Origin: Nitratidesulfovibrio sp.
GTDB lineage: Bacteria; Desulfobacterota; Desulfovibrionia; Desulfovibrionales; Desulfovibrionaceae
Direction of reading: 5' to 3'
NCBI RefSeq assembly: GCF_040373385.1
Contig: NZ_JBDXXH010000002.1
Span: 186,001-250,000, forward strand
Length of the DNA stretch: 64,000 nucleotides
Position 1 is the first letter of the stretch; every line of letters begins with the position of its first letter. A program made the translations under genes and the position numbers. Of the stretch, positions 10,860 through 18,976 are shown in pieces. A model generated the notes under the pieces. That model did not search any database. It saw only the letters and a program-made list of their open reading frames with translations, and was not told where the DNA came from.

Positions 10860-11308
10860 TGAGACTGCACGAACTCTATCCGTTCGCCGAGGAACGGGCA
10901 ACGCGCAAGCGCGTGGGCCGCGGTTCCGGTTCGGGGCTCGGCTGCACCTCCGGCAAGGGTAACAAGGGCCAGAATGCTCGCGCTGGTGGCGGCGTACGCC
11001 CCGGTTTTGAAGGCGGCCAGATGCCGCTGCAGCGTCGGCTGCCCAAGCGCGGCTTCAAGAACGCTCCTTTCAAGGCCACCTACGAAGTGATCAACCTTGA
11101 TCGCCTGGTGGCGGCCTTTGAAGGCAAGACCGATATCACGCTGGAAGACATCTACGAGCGCGGCCTGTGCAAGGCTGGCGCCTCGGTGAAGATTCTCGGC
11201 GTGGGCGAAGTCAGCGTGGCCCTTACGGTGGAAGCGCACAAGTTCAGCGCCTCTGCCGCCGAAAAGATCCGCAACGCCGGTGGCGAAGCCAAGGCACTGG
11301 AAGGGTAA
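10859..11308 (+). CDS. rplO: 50S ribosomal protein L15
   Basis: Late-assembly 23S rRNA protein. It has 149 residues: the MRLHELYPF start, the glycine-rich basic N-terminal extension ([21 protein letters not shown] around residues 20-40), and a C-terminal globular domain with VKILGVGEV. It starts one base inside the rpmD stop and is followed by secY after 3 bases. Confidence 0.98.
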   Translation: MRLHELYPFAEERATRKRVGRGSGSGLGCTSGKGNKGQNARAGGGVRPGFEGGQMPLQRRLPKRGFKNAPFKATYEVINLDRLVAAFEGKTDITLEDIYERGLCKAGASVKILGVGEVSVALTVEAHKFSASAAEKIRNAGGEAKALEG

Positions 11309-11311
11309 GCC

Positions 11312-12625
11312 GTGGCGCTTAGTGGTGTAGAAAACCTGGCGCGTCTGCCGGAGCTTCGCAAGAAGCTCTTCTGGACGTTCCTGTTGCTGGCCGCATACCG
11401 CATCGGGGTTCACGTCCCGGTTCCCGGGGTGGATTCCGGAGCGCTGGCCGACTTCTTCGCCAGCGTCCAGAACACCCTTTTCGGCCTCTTCGACATGTTC
11501 TCCGGGGGCGGGCTCCGCAATCTGTCGGTGTTCGCCCTCGGCATCATGCCCTACATCTCCGCCTCCATCATCATCCAGCTTTTGCAGGTCGTAAGCCCTG
11601 AACTGAAGCGGATGGCCAAGGAGGAAGGGGCGTCGGGCCGCCGCAAGATCACCCAGTACACCCGGTATGCCACGGTGCTCATCACCGTGATTCAGGGCTT
11701 CGGCATTGCCGTGGGCCTTGAAAACATGCACAGCCCCGCGGGCGCGCCCGTGGTGCTGGATGCGGGCTGGGGTTTCCGGATGATCACCATCGCAACCCTG
11801 ACCGCCGGTACCGTCCTTATCATGTGGCTTGGCGAGCAGATTACCGAGAAGGGCATCGGCAACGGCATTTCGCTGATCATCTTCTCGGGCATCGTCGCCG
11901 GTATTCCCGGCGGCATCGTCAAGTCCGGCCAGCTCATCAAGGCCGGTGACATGAGCGTGTTCACGGCGATTCTGGTGCTGGCGATGATGGCGGTGGTGCT
12001 TGGCTGCATCGTGTTCATGGAACGCGGGCAGCGGCGCATCCCCATCCATTACGCCAAGCGGCAGGTGGGCCGTAAGATGTTCGGCGGGCAGAGCACGCAT
12101 CTGCCGCTGCGCATCAATACGGCGGGCGTCATTCCGCCCATCTTCGCCTCGTCGCTGCTGCTGTTCCCCGCGACCATCGCCAGCTTCTCGGCCAACGAGA
12201 TGCTTCAGCGGGTGGCCGCGTGGTTCGCCCCGCACACGGTGATGTACAACATCCTGTTTATCAGCCTCATCGTGTTCTTCTGCTTCTTCTACACGGCGAT
12301 CATCTTCGACCCGAAGGACATCGCCGAAAACCTGAAGAAGGGCGGCGGGTTCATCCCTGGCATCCGTCCCGGGGACAAGACCCGGCAGTACATAGACAGG
12401 GTGCTCACCCGGATGACCATCTGGGGAGCCATCTACATATCCGCGATCTGCGTCCTGCCCATGATCCTCATCGCGCAGTTCAACGTGCCGTTCTATTTCG
12501 GCGGCACCAGCGTGCTGATTCTCGTGGGCGTGGCCATGGACTTCATGTCCCAGGTGGAATCGCACCTGATCTCACGGCAGTACGAGGGTCTCATGAACAA
12601 GACCCGCATCAAGGGACGGCAGTGA
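11312..12625 (+). CDS. secY: Protein translocase subunit SecY
   Basis: Central channel of the Sec translocon in the inner membrane. It has 437 residues with about ten hydrophobic segments. The GVDSGALADFF plug-region sequence near residue 35, the LGIMPYISASIIIQLL segment of the second helix and RGQRRIPIHYAKR near residue 240 are SecY signatures. It begins with GTG at 11312, three bases after rplO, and its stop lies one base before map. No adk gene sits between secY and map, unlike in many other bacteria. Confidence 0.98.
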   Translation: MALSGVENLARLPELRKKLFWTFLLLAAYRIGVHVPVPGVDSGALADFFASVQNTLFGLFDMFSGGGLRNLSVFALGIMPYISASIIIQLLQVVSPELKRMAKEEGASGRRKITQYTRYATVLITVIQGFGIAVGLENMHSPAGAPVVLDAGWGFRMITIATLTAGTVLIMWLGEQITEKGIGNGISLIIFSGIVAGIPGGIVKSGQLIKAGDMSVFTAILVLAMMAVVLGCIVFMERGQRRIPIHYAKRQVGRKMFGGQSTHLPLRINTAGVIPPIFASSLLLFPATIASFSANEMLQRVAAWFAPHTVMYNILFISLIVFFCFFYTAIIFDPKDIAENLKKGGGFIPGIRPGDKTRQYIDRVLTRMTIWGAIYISAICVLPMILIAQFNVPFYFGGTSVLILVGVAMDFMSQVESHLISRQYEGLMNKTRIKGRQ

Positions 12626-12626
12626 G

Positions 12627-13421
12627 TTGAAGAAGTTCCGCGGAGTCTTCATCAAGAATGACAACGAGATTGGCCTCCTCCGGGAGGCCAATCGAATCGT
12701 TGCCGCGATACTGGATGTTTTGGGCGAACACGTTCGCCCGGGCGTCTCGACGATGCATTTCGAAGAGCTGGCCCAGGCGGAGTGCCGCAAGCACGGCGTC
12801 CGTCCGGCCTTTCAGGGCTACCACGGGTTCCCGTTTGCCCTGTGCTGCTCGGTGAACGAAGAAGTGGTGCACGGCTTTCCCTCGGCGCAGCGGATTCTCC
12901 AGGAAGGGGACATCGTCAGCTTCGACATGGGTGTCGTGTACGACGGCTTCTACGGCGACTCCGCCCGTACCTATCCGGTAGGGGCGGTGAGCGACGAAGC
13001 TGCGCATCTCATCCGCGTGACCCGCGAATCGCTCTTCGAGGGCATCGCCGCAGCGCGGGTGGGCAACTCCCTGTACGACATCTCGGCGGCCGTGCAACGG
13101 CACGTCGAGGCGGCCGGTTTCGGGGTGGTGCGCCGGTTCGTGGGGCACGGCATCGGCCGTTCGCTGCACGAGAAGCCGGAGATTCCCAACTTCGTGCCGC
13201 GCGGCATGCCGGGTGTTCCCCTGAAGCCGGGCATGGTGCTTGCCATCGAACCGATGGTCACGGTGGGTACGTACGAGGTAGAAATCCTCGCCGACAACTG
13301 GACGGCGGTCACCCGTGACCGCAAGCTGTCGGCCCACTTCGAACACAGCGTGGCCATCACGCCGGACGGGCCGATCATTCTCAGCCTGTCGCAGGCAGAG
13401 GCGGCGCGACATGTTGGTTGA
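12627..13421 (+). CDS. map: Methionine aminopeptidase, type I
   Basis: Removes the initiator methionine from nascent proteins with two metal ions. It has 264 residues. The metal ligands can be seen in order: Asp in VSFDMGVVYDGFYGDSART (two Asp), His in VGHGIGRSLHEKP, Glu in AIEPMV and Glu in FEHSVAI. The start codon is TTG at 12627, one base after the secY stop, so it is probably translated by coupling; no better ATG gives the full N-terminus. It is linked to the protein-export gene secY within the ribosomal block. Confidence 0.96.
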   Translation: MKKFRGVFIKNDNEIGLLREANRIVAAILDVLGEHVRPGVSTMHFEELAQAECRKHGVRPAFQGYHGFPFALCCSVNEEVVHGFPSAQRILQEGDIVSFDMGVVYDGFYGDSARTYPVGAVSDEAAHLIRVTRESLFEGIAAARVGNSLYDISAAVQRHVEAAGFGVVRRFVGHGIGRSLHEKPEIPNFVPRGMPGVPLKPGMVLAIEPMVTVGTYEVEILADNWTAVTRDRKLSAHFEHSVAITPDGPIILSLSQAEAARHVG

Positions 13422-13506
13422 CGGGCGCCGGTAGGGGTGATATGCACCCCTGTTCCGACGTTGCTCTTCCGTCATGTCGGGCCAAAGACAAACAACGGAG
13501 TCGAAC

Positions 13507-13620
13507 ATGAAAGTCAGGCCTTCCGTCAAGAAGATGTGCCCCAAGTGCAAGGTTATCCGCCGCCGGGGCATTCTCAGGGTCATTTGCGACAACCCCCGGC
13601 ACAAGCAGCGCCAGGGCTAA
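13507..13620 (+). CDS. rpmJ: 50S ribosomal protein L36, zinc-binding type
   Basis: The smallest large-subunit protein, 37 residues ([20 protein letters not shown] start). The zinc-ribbon ligands Cys11, Cys14, Cys27 and His32 are all present, so it is the C+ form. ACGGAG lies 9 bases before the ATG. An infA gene, often found just before rpmJ, is not present. Confidence 0.96.
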   Translation: MKVRPSVKKMCPKCKVIRRRGILRVICDNPRHKQRQG

Positions 13621-13637
13621 GCCGTCAGGAGTAAACA

Positions 13638-14006
13638 GTGGCCAGAATTGCAGGTGTCGATCTGCCCCGTGGCAAGCGCGTTGACATCGCCCTTACCTAT
13701 ATCTACGGTATCGGGCGCACTACCGCGCTTCAGATTCTGGATGTTACCGGCGTTGATTGGAGCCGGAACATCGACGACCTGAGCGCCGACGAAGTCAACG
13801 AAATCCGTAAGGAACTCGAGCAGAACCACAAGGTTGAAGGCGATCTCCGTCGTGAGATTTCCAGCAACATCAAACGTCTGATGGACATTGGCTGCTACCG
13901 CGGCCTGCGCCATCGTCGCGGTCTGCCGGTTCACGGTCAGCGCACCCATACCAACGCTCGCACCCGCAAGGGACCGCGTCGCGGCGCTGTCGGCAAGAAG
14001 AAGTAA
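13638..14006 (+). CDS. rpsM: 30S ribosomal protein S13
   Basis: Head protein that contacts P-site tRNA and the intersubunit bridge. It has 122 residues starting with GTG at 13638 after CAGGAG. The start [25 protein letters not shown] and the [25 protein letters not shown] end (bases about 13900-13970) are close to consensus. It is the first gene of the alpha operon. A 150-base gap follows before rpsK. Confidence 0.97.
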   Translation: MARIAGVDLPRGKRVDIALTYIYGIGRTTALQILDVTGVDWSRNIDDLSADEVNEIRKELEQNHKVEGDLRREISSNIKRLMDIGCYRGLRHRRGLPVHGQRTHTNARTRKGPRRGAVGKKK

Positions 14007-14156
14007 TCCAAGGCTAGCACAAAGGCGTGGAATCTCACCTGCGTCGCCAGGGCAAGTAAATTTCCCGGTGGCCAGCGCGGCACGGCTCTGTCATGACTGA
14101 GCTCGTTTTGAGGTTCCTGCAGCAAGCCCCTAATTCTAGTCCGCAGAGAGTAAGTC
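14007..14156 (+). other. Long spacer inside the alpha operon
   Basis: The 150 bases between rpsM and rpsK hold no reading frame of note. An imperfect palindrome (GCTCtGTCATGACtGAGC) lies at 14085-14102. A weak promoter-like pair, TTGAGG at 14108-14113 and TAATTC at 14131-14136 with 17 bases between, could give a secondary promoter, but the -10 match is poor. Confidence 0.4.
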
Positions 14157-14546
14157 ATGGCAAGACCCAAGCGTACGGTCAAAAAGAAAGAGAAGAAGAA
14201 CGTCCCGGTCGGGATTGTTCACATTCAGGCGACGTTCAACAACACCATCGTGACCTTCACGGACACGCGGGGAAACACCATCAGCTGGGCCAGCGCCGGG
14301 CAGAGCGGTTTCAAGGGCTCGCGCAAGAGCACCCCGTTCGCCGCACAGGTGGCTGCCGAACAGGCCGCCAAGCGCGCCCAGGATCACGGCATGCGCACCG
14401 TGGGCATCTACGTCAAGGGCCCCGGCTCCGGCCGTGAAGCCGCCATGCGCGCCGTTAACGCCGCTGGCTTCAAGGTCGCCTTCATCCGTGACATCACCCC
14501 GATTCCCCACAACGGCTGCCGTCCGCCCAAGCGGCGCCGCGTCTAG
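14157..14546 (+). CDS. rpsK: 30S ribosomal protein S11
   Basis: Platform protein near the Shine-Dalgarno helix and E site. It has 129 residues: the basic N-terminus with [11 protein letters not shown], the [19 protein letters not shown] segment and the C-terminal [18 protein letters not shown], which is the family signature. ATG 14157 is preceded by AGAGAGTAAG. It lies 150 bases from rpsM, more than usual in this operon. Confidence 0.98.
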   Translation: MARPKRTVKKKEKKNVPVGIVHIQATFNNTIVTFTDTRGNTISWASAGQSGFKGSRKSTPFAAQVAAEQAAKRAQDHGMRTVGIYVKGPGSGREAAMRAVNAAGFKVAFIRDITPIPHNGCRPPKRRRV

Positions 14547-14562
14547 TTAGGAGGATCCAGCC

Positions 14563-15189
14563 TTGGCTAAGTACAATGACGCAAAATGCCGGATGTGCCG
14601 GCGTGAAGGCACCAAGCTTTTCCTCAAGGGCGACCGCTGTTATACCGACAAGTGCGCCTATGACCGTCGTCCTTACGCGCCCGGCCAGCATGGCCGCGCC
14701 CGCAAGAAGGTGAGCGACTACGCCGTCCAGCTGCGCGAGAAGCAGAAGGTCCGTCGCGTGTATGGCGTTCTTGAACGCCAGTTCCGCGGTTACTTCCACA
14801 AGGCCGACATGGCCAAGGGCGTGACCGGCGCCAACCTGCTGGCCATTCTCGAACGCCGTTTCGACAACGTGATCTACCGCCTCGGCTTCGCCAACTCGCG
14901 CCAGCAGGCGCGCCAGTTGGTGCGCCACGGCATCTTCACGCTGAACGGCCGCAAGGCGAACATCCCTTCGTTGCAGGTTCGCGTGGGCGACATCATCGAA
15001 GTGCCTGAAGCCAACCGCAAGATCCCCGTGATCGCCGAAGCCCAGGAAGTCATCGCCCGTCGCGGCTGCCCCTCGTGGCTGGAAGCTGATGGTCCGAACT
15101 TCAAGGGCATGGTCAAGGCCCTGCCGCAGCGCGAAGACATTCAGTTCCCGATCAACGAACACCTGATTGTCGAGCTTTACTCCAAATAA
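14563..15189 (+). CDS. rpsD: 30S ribosomal protein S4
   Basis: Primary 16S rRNA-binding protein; in E. coli it represses the alpha operon. It has 208 residues and starts with TTG at 14563 after TTAGGAGGA. It is the zinc-binding form: Cys9, Cys12, Cys26 and Cys31 are spaced as in the Thermus protein. The S4 RNA-binding domain follows ([18 protein letters not shown], about residues 105-125). It is the third zinc-type ribosomal protein in the block, with S14 and L36. Confidence 0.97.
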   Translation: MAKYNDAKCRMCRREGTKLFLKGDRCYTDKCAYDRRPYAPGQHGRARKKVSDYAVQLREKQKVRRVYGVLERQFRGYFHKADMAKGVTGANLLAILERRFDNVIYRLGFANSRQQARQLVRHGIFTLNGRKANIPSLQVRVGDIIEVPEANRKIPVIAEAQEVIARRGCPSWLEADGPNFKGMVKALPQREDIQFPINEHLIVELYSK

Positions 15190-15201
15190 GCGGGTGTGAG
15201 C

Positions 15202-16245
15202 ATGCTCATCAAACAAGGCGACAGGCTTATCAACACCCGGAACTGGTCGGAGCTCGTGAAGCCCGAGCAGATCACCCGGGACAGCGACCCGGCCGATGCC
15301 ATGTACGGCAAGTTCGTGTGCGAACCGCTGGAACGTGGCTACGGCACCACCATCGGCAACGCGCTGCGTCGGGTTCTGCTGTCGTCGCTTCAGGGCGCGG
15401 CGTTTGTCTCGGTGAAGGTCTCGGGCGTACAGCACGAGTTCACCACCATTCCCGGCGTGCTCGAGGACGTGACTGACATCGTCCTCAACCTGAAGCAGGT
15501 GCGTCTTGCCATGGACACGGACGAGCCCCAGTTCCTGGAGCTTTCCGTGAACAAGAAGGGCGCGGTGAAGGCCGGCGACATCAAGACCAACCAGCACGTG
15601 ATGGTCCTCAACCCCGACCTGCACATCGCCACGCTGACCGAAGACCTGGAACTCACCTTCGAGTTCGAGGTGCGCATGGGCAAGGGCTACGTGCCCGCCG
15701 ACATGCACGAAGGCCTCAGCGAAGAGATCGGGCTGATCAAGCTGGATTCCAGCTTCGCCCCGGTCCGCAAGGTCGCCTACACGGTGGAGCAGGCTCGCGT
15801 CGGCCAGATGACCAACTACGACAAGCTCATCATCGAGGTCTGGACCGATGGGTCCGTGACCCCCGAAGATGCGATTGCCTACAGTGCGAAGATCATCAAG
15901 GACCAGATATCCGTCTTCATCAACTTCGATGAGCGCATTTCGGGTGAAAGTTCCGGCAATTCGTCGGGCAGCAGCGACCTCAACGAGAACCTGTTCAAGG
16001 GGATCGACGAGCTTGAACTGTCCGTGCGCGCCACCAACTGCCTGAAGAGCGCCAACATCACCCTGGTGGGCGAACTGGTTCAGAAGTCCGAGAACGAAAT
16101 GCTGAAGACCAAGAACTTCGGTCGCAAGTCGCTGGATGAAATCAAGCGGGTGCTGTGCGACATGAGCCTTGACTTCGGCATGAAGGTCGACGGCTTCGAG
16201 AAGAAATACCAGGAATGGAAGAGGAAGCAGCAAAATGAGGCATAG
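15202..16245 (+). CDS. rpoA: DNA-directed RNA polymerase alpha subunit
   Basis: Assembly platform of RNA polymerase and target of activators. It has 347 residues from ATG 15202 ([15 protein letters not shown]); an in-frame GTG at 15196 would add two residues. The N-terminal domain holds the [18 protein letters not shown] dimerisation segment. After a Ser/Gly linker (around residues 250-262), the C-terminal domain contains the [13 protein letters not shown] and [11 protein letters not shown] helix-hairpin-helix motifs. The stop codon lies within the start of rplQ (11-base overlap). Confidence 0.97.
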   Translation: MLIKQGDRLINTRNWSELVKPEQITRDSDPADAMYGKFVCEPLERGYGTTIGNALRRVLLSSLQGAAFVSVKVSGVQHEFTTIPGVLEDVTDIVLNLKQVRLAMDTDEPQFLELSVNKKGAVKAGDIKTNQHVMVLNPDLHIATLTEDLELTFEFEVRMGKGYVPADMHEGLSEEIGLIKLDSSFAPVRKVAYTVEQARVGQMTNYDKLIIEVWTDGSVTPEDAIAYSAKIIKDQISVFINFDERISGESSGNSSGSSDLNENLFKGIDELELSVRATNCLKSANITLVGELVQKSENEMLKTKNFGRKSLDEIKRVLCDMSLDFGMKVDGFEKKYQEWKRKQQNEA

Positions 16246-16639
16246 CAATTCCGGCAAGAAGCTGGGCAGGACGCCGTCCCACCGGAAGGCCCTGTTCCGC
16301 AACATGGCCAAGGCCCTGCTGACTTACGGCAAGATCCGCACGACCGAGACCAAGGCCAAGGAACTGCGTCGTGTTGTCGAACCGCTGATCACCCTGGCCC
16401 TGCGCAATGACCTGCACTCCCGCCGCCTGGCGTACGACGTGCTGGGTTCGCACCAGCTGGTCAAGCGTCTGTTCGACGACATCGGCCCCGCCTTTGTCGG
16501 CGTGTCCGGCGGCTTCACCCGCGTGGTGAAGCTGGGCCTGCCCCGCAAGGGCGACAACGCCCCGCTGGCGGTCATCGAACTGACCCACCAGCCCGCCACC
16601 GCCGAAGCTCCGGCGGAAGAAAAGAAGGCCGCCGAGTAA
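16235..16639 (+). CDS. rplQ: 50S ribosomal protein L17
   Basis: Large-subunit protein near the tunnel exit. It has 134 residues: [24 protein letters not shown] is the family start (bases 16235-16306), with [20 protein letters not shown] following. An Ala/Glu-rich tail follows the conserved part. It overlaps the end of rpoA by 11 bases and is the last gene of the ribosomal block, with a terminator about 30 bases downstream. Confidence 0.97.
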   Translation: MRHSNSGKKLGRTPSHRKALFRNMAKALLTYGKIRTTETKAKELRRVVEPLITLALRNDLHSRRLAYDVLGSHQLVKRLFDDIGPAFVGVSGGFTRVVKLGLPRKGDNAPLAVIELTHQPATAEAPAEEKKAAE

Positions 16640-16668
16640 TCGGCAACGCCTTTGGCATCACGTACCCG

Positions 16669-16703
16669 AACGGGGCGGACCGCATGGTCCGCCCCGTTTT
16701 TCC
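16669..16703 (+). terminator. Rho-independent terminator of the ribosomal block
   Basis: Perfect 13-bp stem (16669-16681 with 16686-16698) with a GCAT loop and five T residues at the end. It closes the transcript that begins near rpsJ. Confidence 0.93.
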
Positions 16704-16756
16704 TTTTCGGCCAGGCGGTGCGGCCCGCGTCTTGAAAGGGCAAGCCGCATCATCAG

Positions 16757-16785
16757 GTAAAAGGTCAGGCTGCCCTGGGCAGGCC
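16757..16785 (-). terminator. Possible terminator of the minus-strand gene at 16795
   Basis: On the minus strand a short imperfect GC-rich hairpin (16768-16785) follows the stop codon and is followed by TTTT (16759-16762). The stem is short, so this is tentative. Confidence 0.35.
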
Positions 16786-16794
16786 GACCTTGCG

Positions 16795-17538
16795 TCATAC
16801 CGTGATGTCTATGGGCATGGCGGATGCGGTAGTGGCGGTGGTTACTGCGGCATTTTCCGCCTCCGCCAGCGACGCGGAGTTGTCGGGCGTGGCGGCAATC
16901 CCGGTTTCCGCTCCGGTCTGGGCAGCGGGGGGAGCCGAGATGGCTGTGGAAGCGGCTGGAGCGGTCTGCGGGGTAGCCGGTGACAGGGACTGCCCAGAGG
17001 CCGTGCCCGAGGAGGTCGCTTCTTCCGAAGATTCTGCGCTGCTGTTGCCTTCCGTGCCCTGCTGGGTCGCCTCCTGTGCCTTTTGCTCGATATCCTTCTT
17101 CATTTCATCGAGATTGCTTTTGGATACTTCGGTGGTGGAGGCTTGCTGTTCCTCGCGCATGCGCCGTTCTGATTTCCTTCCAGCGAGGTACTGCGCCGCG
17201 CTGGCGGACATTCCACTGGACATCATGAGCGCCATTTCCGCTACGGTCACGGCGAGAACGGCATTCTGGCGATTGGTCATGTTGCTGTCGGATTGGAATG
17301 CCGCCTTGCGTGCAGCGATATACCGTGAATCTGCATGGTTCGCATCGACGAAGTTGCCATCCATGAGGCTTGATGGACTGGGAGCTGACGGGGCTGATAC
17401 CGCCGCTGTTGCCATTGGCGACGTCTCCGCAGCGACAGTCGAGGCGGTATCCGCAGCGTCCTGGTTGCGAAGCCGTGACGCAACAACGAGAGTTCCCATA
17501 CGCTCGCTAAGGCCATTGCCGATTCCGTCGATGCTCAT
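16795..17538 (-). CDS. Unrecognised Ala/Ser/Thr-rich protein
   Basis: I do not recognise this 247-residue protein. The start is well supported: AGGGAGG lies 7 bases before ATG at 17538. The N-terminus reads MSIDGIGNGLSERMG with no signal peptide. A middle part (about residues 75-140) is less biased, with a short hydrophobic stretch (AVLAVTVAEMALMM) and a charged, possibly coiled segment (RRMREEQQ, LDEMKKDIEQKAQE). The rest is low-complexity Ala/Ser/Thr/Glu, ending with Ala/Thr runs. It stands alone, convergent with rplQ. It could be secreted by a non-Sec route or be a flagellum-related filament protein, but nothing proves this. Confidence 0.7.
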   Translation of the reverse strand: MSIDGIGNGLSERMGTLVVASRLRNQDAADTASTVAAETSPMATAAVSAPSAPSPSSLMDGNFVDANHADSRYIAARKAAFQSDSNMTNRQNAVLAVTVAEMALMMSSGMSASAAQYLAGRKSERRMREEQQASTTEVSKSNLDEMKKDIEQKAQEATQQGTEGNSSAESSEEATSSGTASGQSLSPATPQTAPAASTAISAPPAAQTGAETGIAATPDNSASLAEAENAAVTTATTASAMPIDITV

Positions 17539-17923
17539 GAGGATGCCTCCCTACTGTTGTCTCCTTCCTGAACTATCGGCGCTCCTCTGCATAACTTTAC
17601 GCATACGCGATAATGCGCAAAGAAAAAGGCAGGCCTGCCGCCTGCCATCGCGTCTGCCTTGGTTCGACAGTATGGACCTTCCCAGGCCTTGGAGTGCTGC
17701 GCCTGGTCGGTTCTTGTCCGCCCGCAGCAACCCGGCTCCCCCGCCTTTTCGCCTGTGCAAGGGATCGTCTGCAACTACGGTCACCTGCGCATCCTGCAGC
17801 GATGCGCCAAGCGCCGAAAGGGGGAGGGGGTTGCGAAACACCACGGCGCTTCGGTCCACTGTGCGTTCCGCCATCAACGGGAACGCGTGGCCTTTGTCCG
17901 TGGATGAATGCAGCGGGCAGAGG
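17539..17923 (-). other. Spacer holding the selD 3' region
   Basis: There is no supportable gene here. Reading leftward from selD there are about 280 bases of untranslated sequence, then a terminator at 17622-17646, then the 5' region of the 16795-17538 gene. Open frames of about 80-108 codons exist on the minus strand, but they run across the terminator and have no ribosome-binding site. Confidence 0.5.
17620..17646 (-). terminator. Rho-independent terminator of lysR-selD
   Basis: Read on the minus strand, a 7-bp stem GGCAGGC/GCCTGCC (17646-17640 with 17634-17628) with a 5-base loop runs into TTTTTC. It lies about 280 bases beyond the selD stop and before the next minus-strand gene. Confidence 0.75.
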
Positions 17924-18976
17924 TCAGCGCAGCATTAGGCGCACGCCGCCGGGCAGGGCCTCAAGCACTTCGCCCACGGGGTAGGCGGGGTCTCCGGTTT
18001 CGGCCAGCAGCGCCGTGGCTGCGTCCACCTGGTCCGGGGATACGGCCAGCAGCATGCCGCCCGAAGTCTGGGCATCGAAGGCCACGTCGGCCAGCACCGG
18101 GCTGACGCCGGGTTCCGTGCGCACGTATTTGTGGCAATATGCCCGATTGGCATGGCTGCCTTCCGGCACCAGCCCCATGCCCGCCAGTTCCAGCACGCCG
18201 GGCAGCACGGGCAGGGCGGCAGTGTCCAGGGCCACGGTGACCCCGGAAGCCCCGGCCATCTCCAGGCAATGCCCACCAAGGCCGAAGCCGGTAACGTCGG
18301 TGGCGGCCTTCAGGCGCAACTCGCGGATCACCCGGCCCGCGCCCTTGTTCAGGCGCGAGGCCCAGCGGAAAAGTTCTGCCTCGTGGGCATCACAGCCGGG
18401 CCAGTTGGCCTTGACGGCGGTGGCCAGAATGCCGGTGCCCAGCGGCTTGGTGAGCAGCAACCGGTCACCGGGGCGCAGCCCGGCATTGGAGGCGATGACG
18501 TCTGGGTCGATGAGCCCGGTGACGGACAGCCCGTACTTGATTTCGTCGTCTTCCACGCTGTGCCCGCCCACCAGCGCCGCGCCTGCCTCGCGCAGGGCGT
18601 CGGACCCGCCGCGCAGGATGTCCGCCAGGATGGATTCCGGCAGCCGCTTCACCGGAAAGCAGACGATGTTCATGGCGCACCACGGCTCGCCGCCCATGGC
18701 GTAGACGTCGGACAGGGCGTTGGCCGCTGCAATGCGCCCGAAGCTGTACGGGTCGTTGACGATGGGCGTGAAGAAGTCCAGCGTCTGCACGATGGATTGC
18801 CCACCGGGCAGGCGCACCACGGCTGCGTCCTCGTTGTGACGCGTGCCCACGATGACCCTGTCTTCAACGGACGGGTCGCGCGGAAGCCCCGCCAGGATGC
18901 GCTCCAGGTCCCCCGGAGCCACCTTGGCGGCTCAACCGGCGGCCTTGACCGAATCGACCAGACGGATGCGGCTCAT
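17924..18976 (-). CDS. selD: Selenide, water dikinase, selenoprotein form (in-frame TGA)
   Basis: Makes selenophosphate from selenide and ATP, the selenium donor for selenocysteine and selenouridine. Reading from ATG 18976 gives 350 residues with a TGA at codon 15 (18934-18932) in the context VKAAG-U-AAKVAPGDLE. This is the position of the catalytic Cys/Sec of the family, followed by the conserved Lys, so the TGA is read as Sec. A frame starting at the GTG 18922 would lack the active site. Later motifs agree: NEDAAVVRL, TLDFFTPIVNDPYSFGRIAA and DVTGFGLGGH. The ATG overlaps the lysR stop (ATGA), so both genes are translated from one message. Confidence 0.95.
18899..18931 (-). promoter_or_regulatory. 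Candidate bacterial SECIS hairpin of selD
   Basis: Just 3' of the UGA codon the RNA can fold GCTCC with GGAGC around a loop beginning GGGG, at roughly the distance where bacterial SECIS elements bind SelB. The stem is short, and I judged it by eye. Its position inside the coding region, right after the Sec codon, is what the bacterial mechanism needs. Confidence 0.45.

Noticed and set aside
17551..17877. A 108-codon minus-strand frame between selD and the gene at 16795
   Set aside because: It runs across the selD terminator, has no ribosome-binding site and shows no protein-like composition.
18932..18934. The TGA in the 5' part of selD as a pseudogene mutation or a sign of a later start
   Set aside because: The context equals the active site of SelD, the frame is conserved on both sides of the TGA, and the ATG overlaps lysR as expected for a coupled gene.
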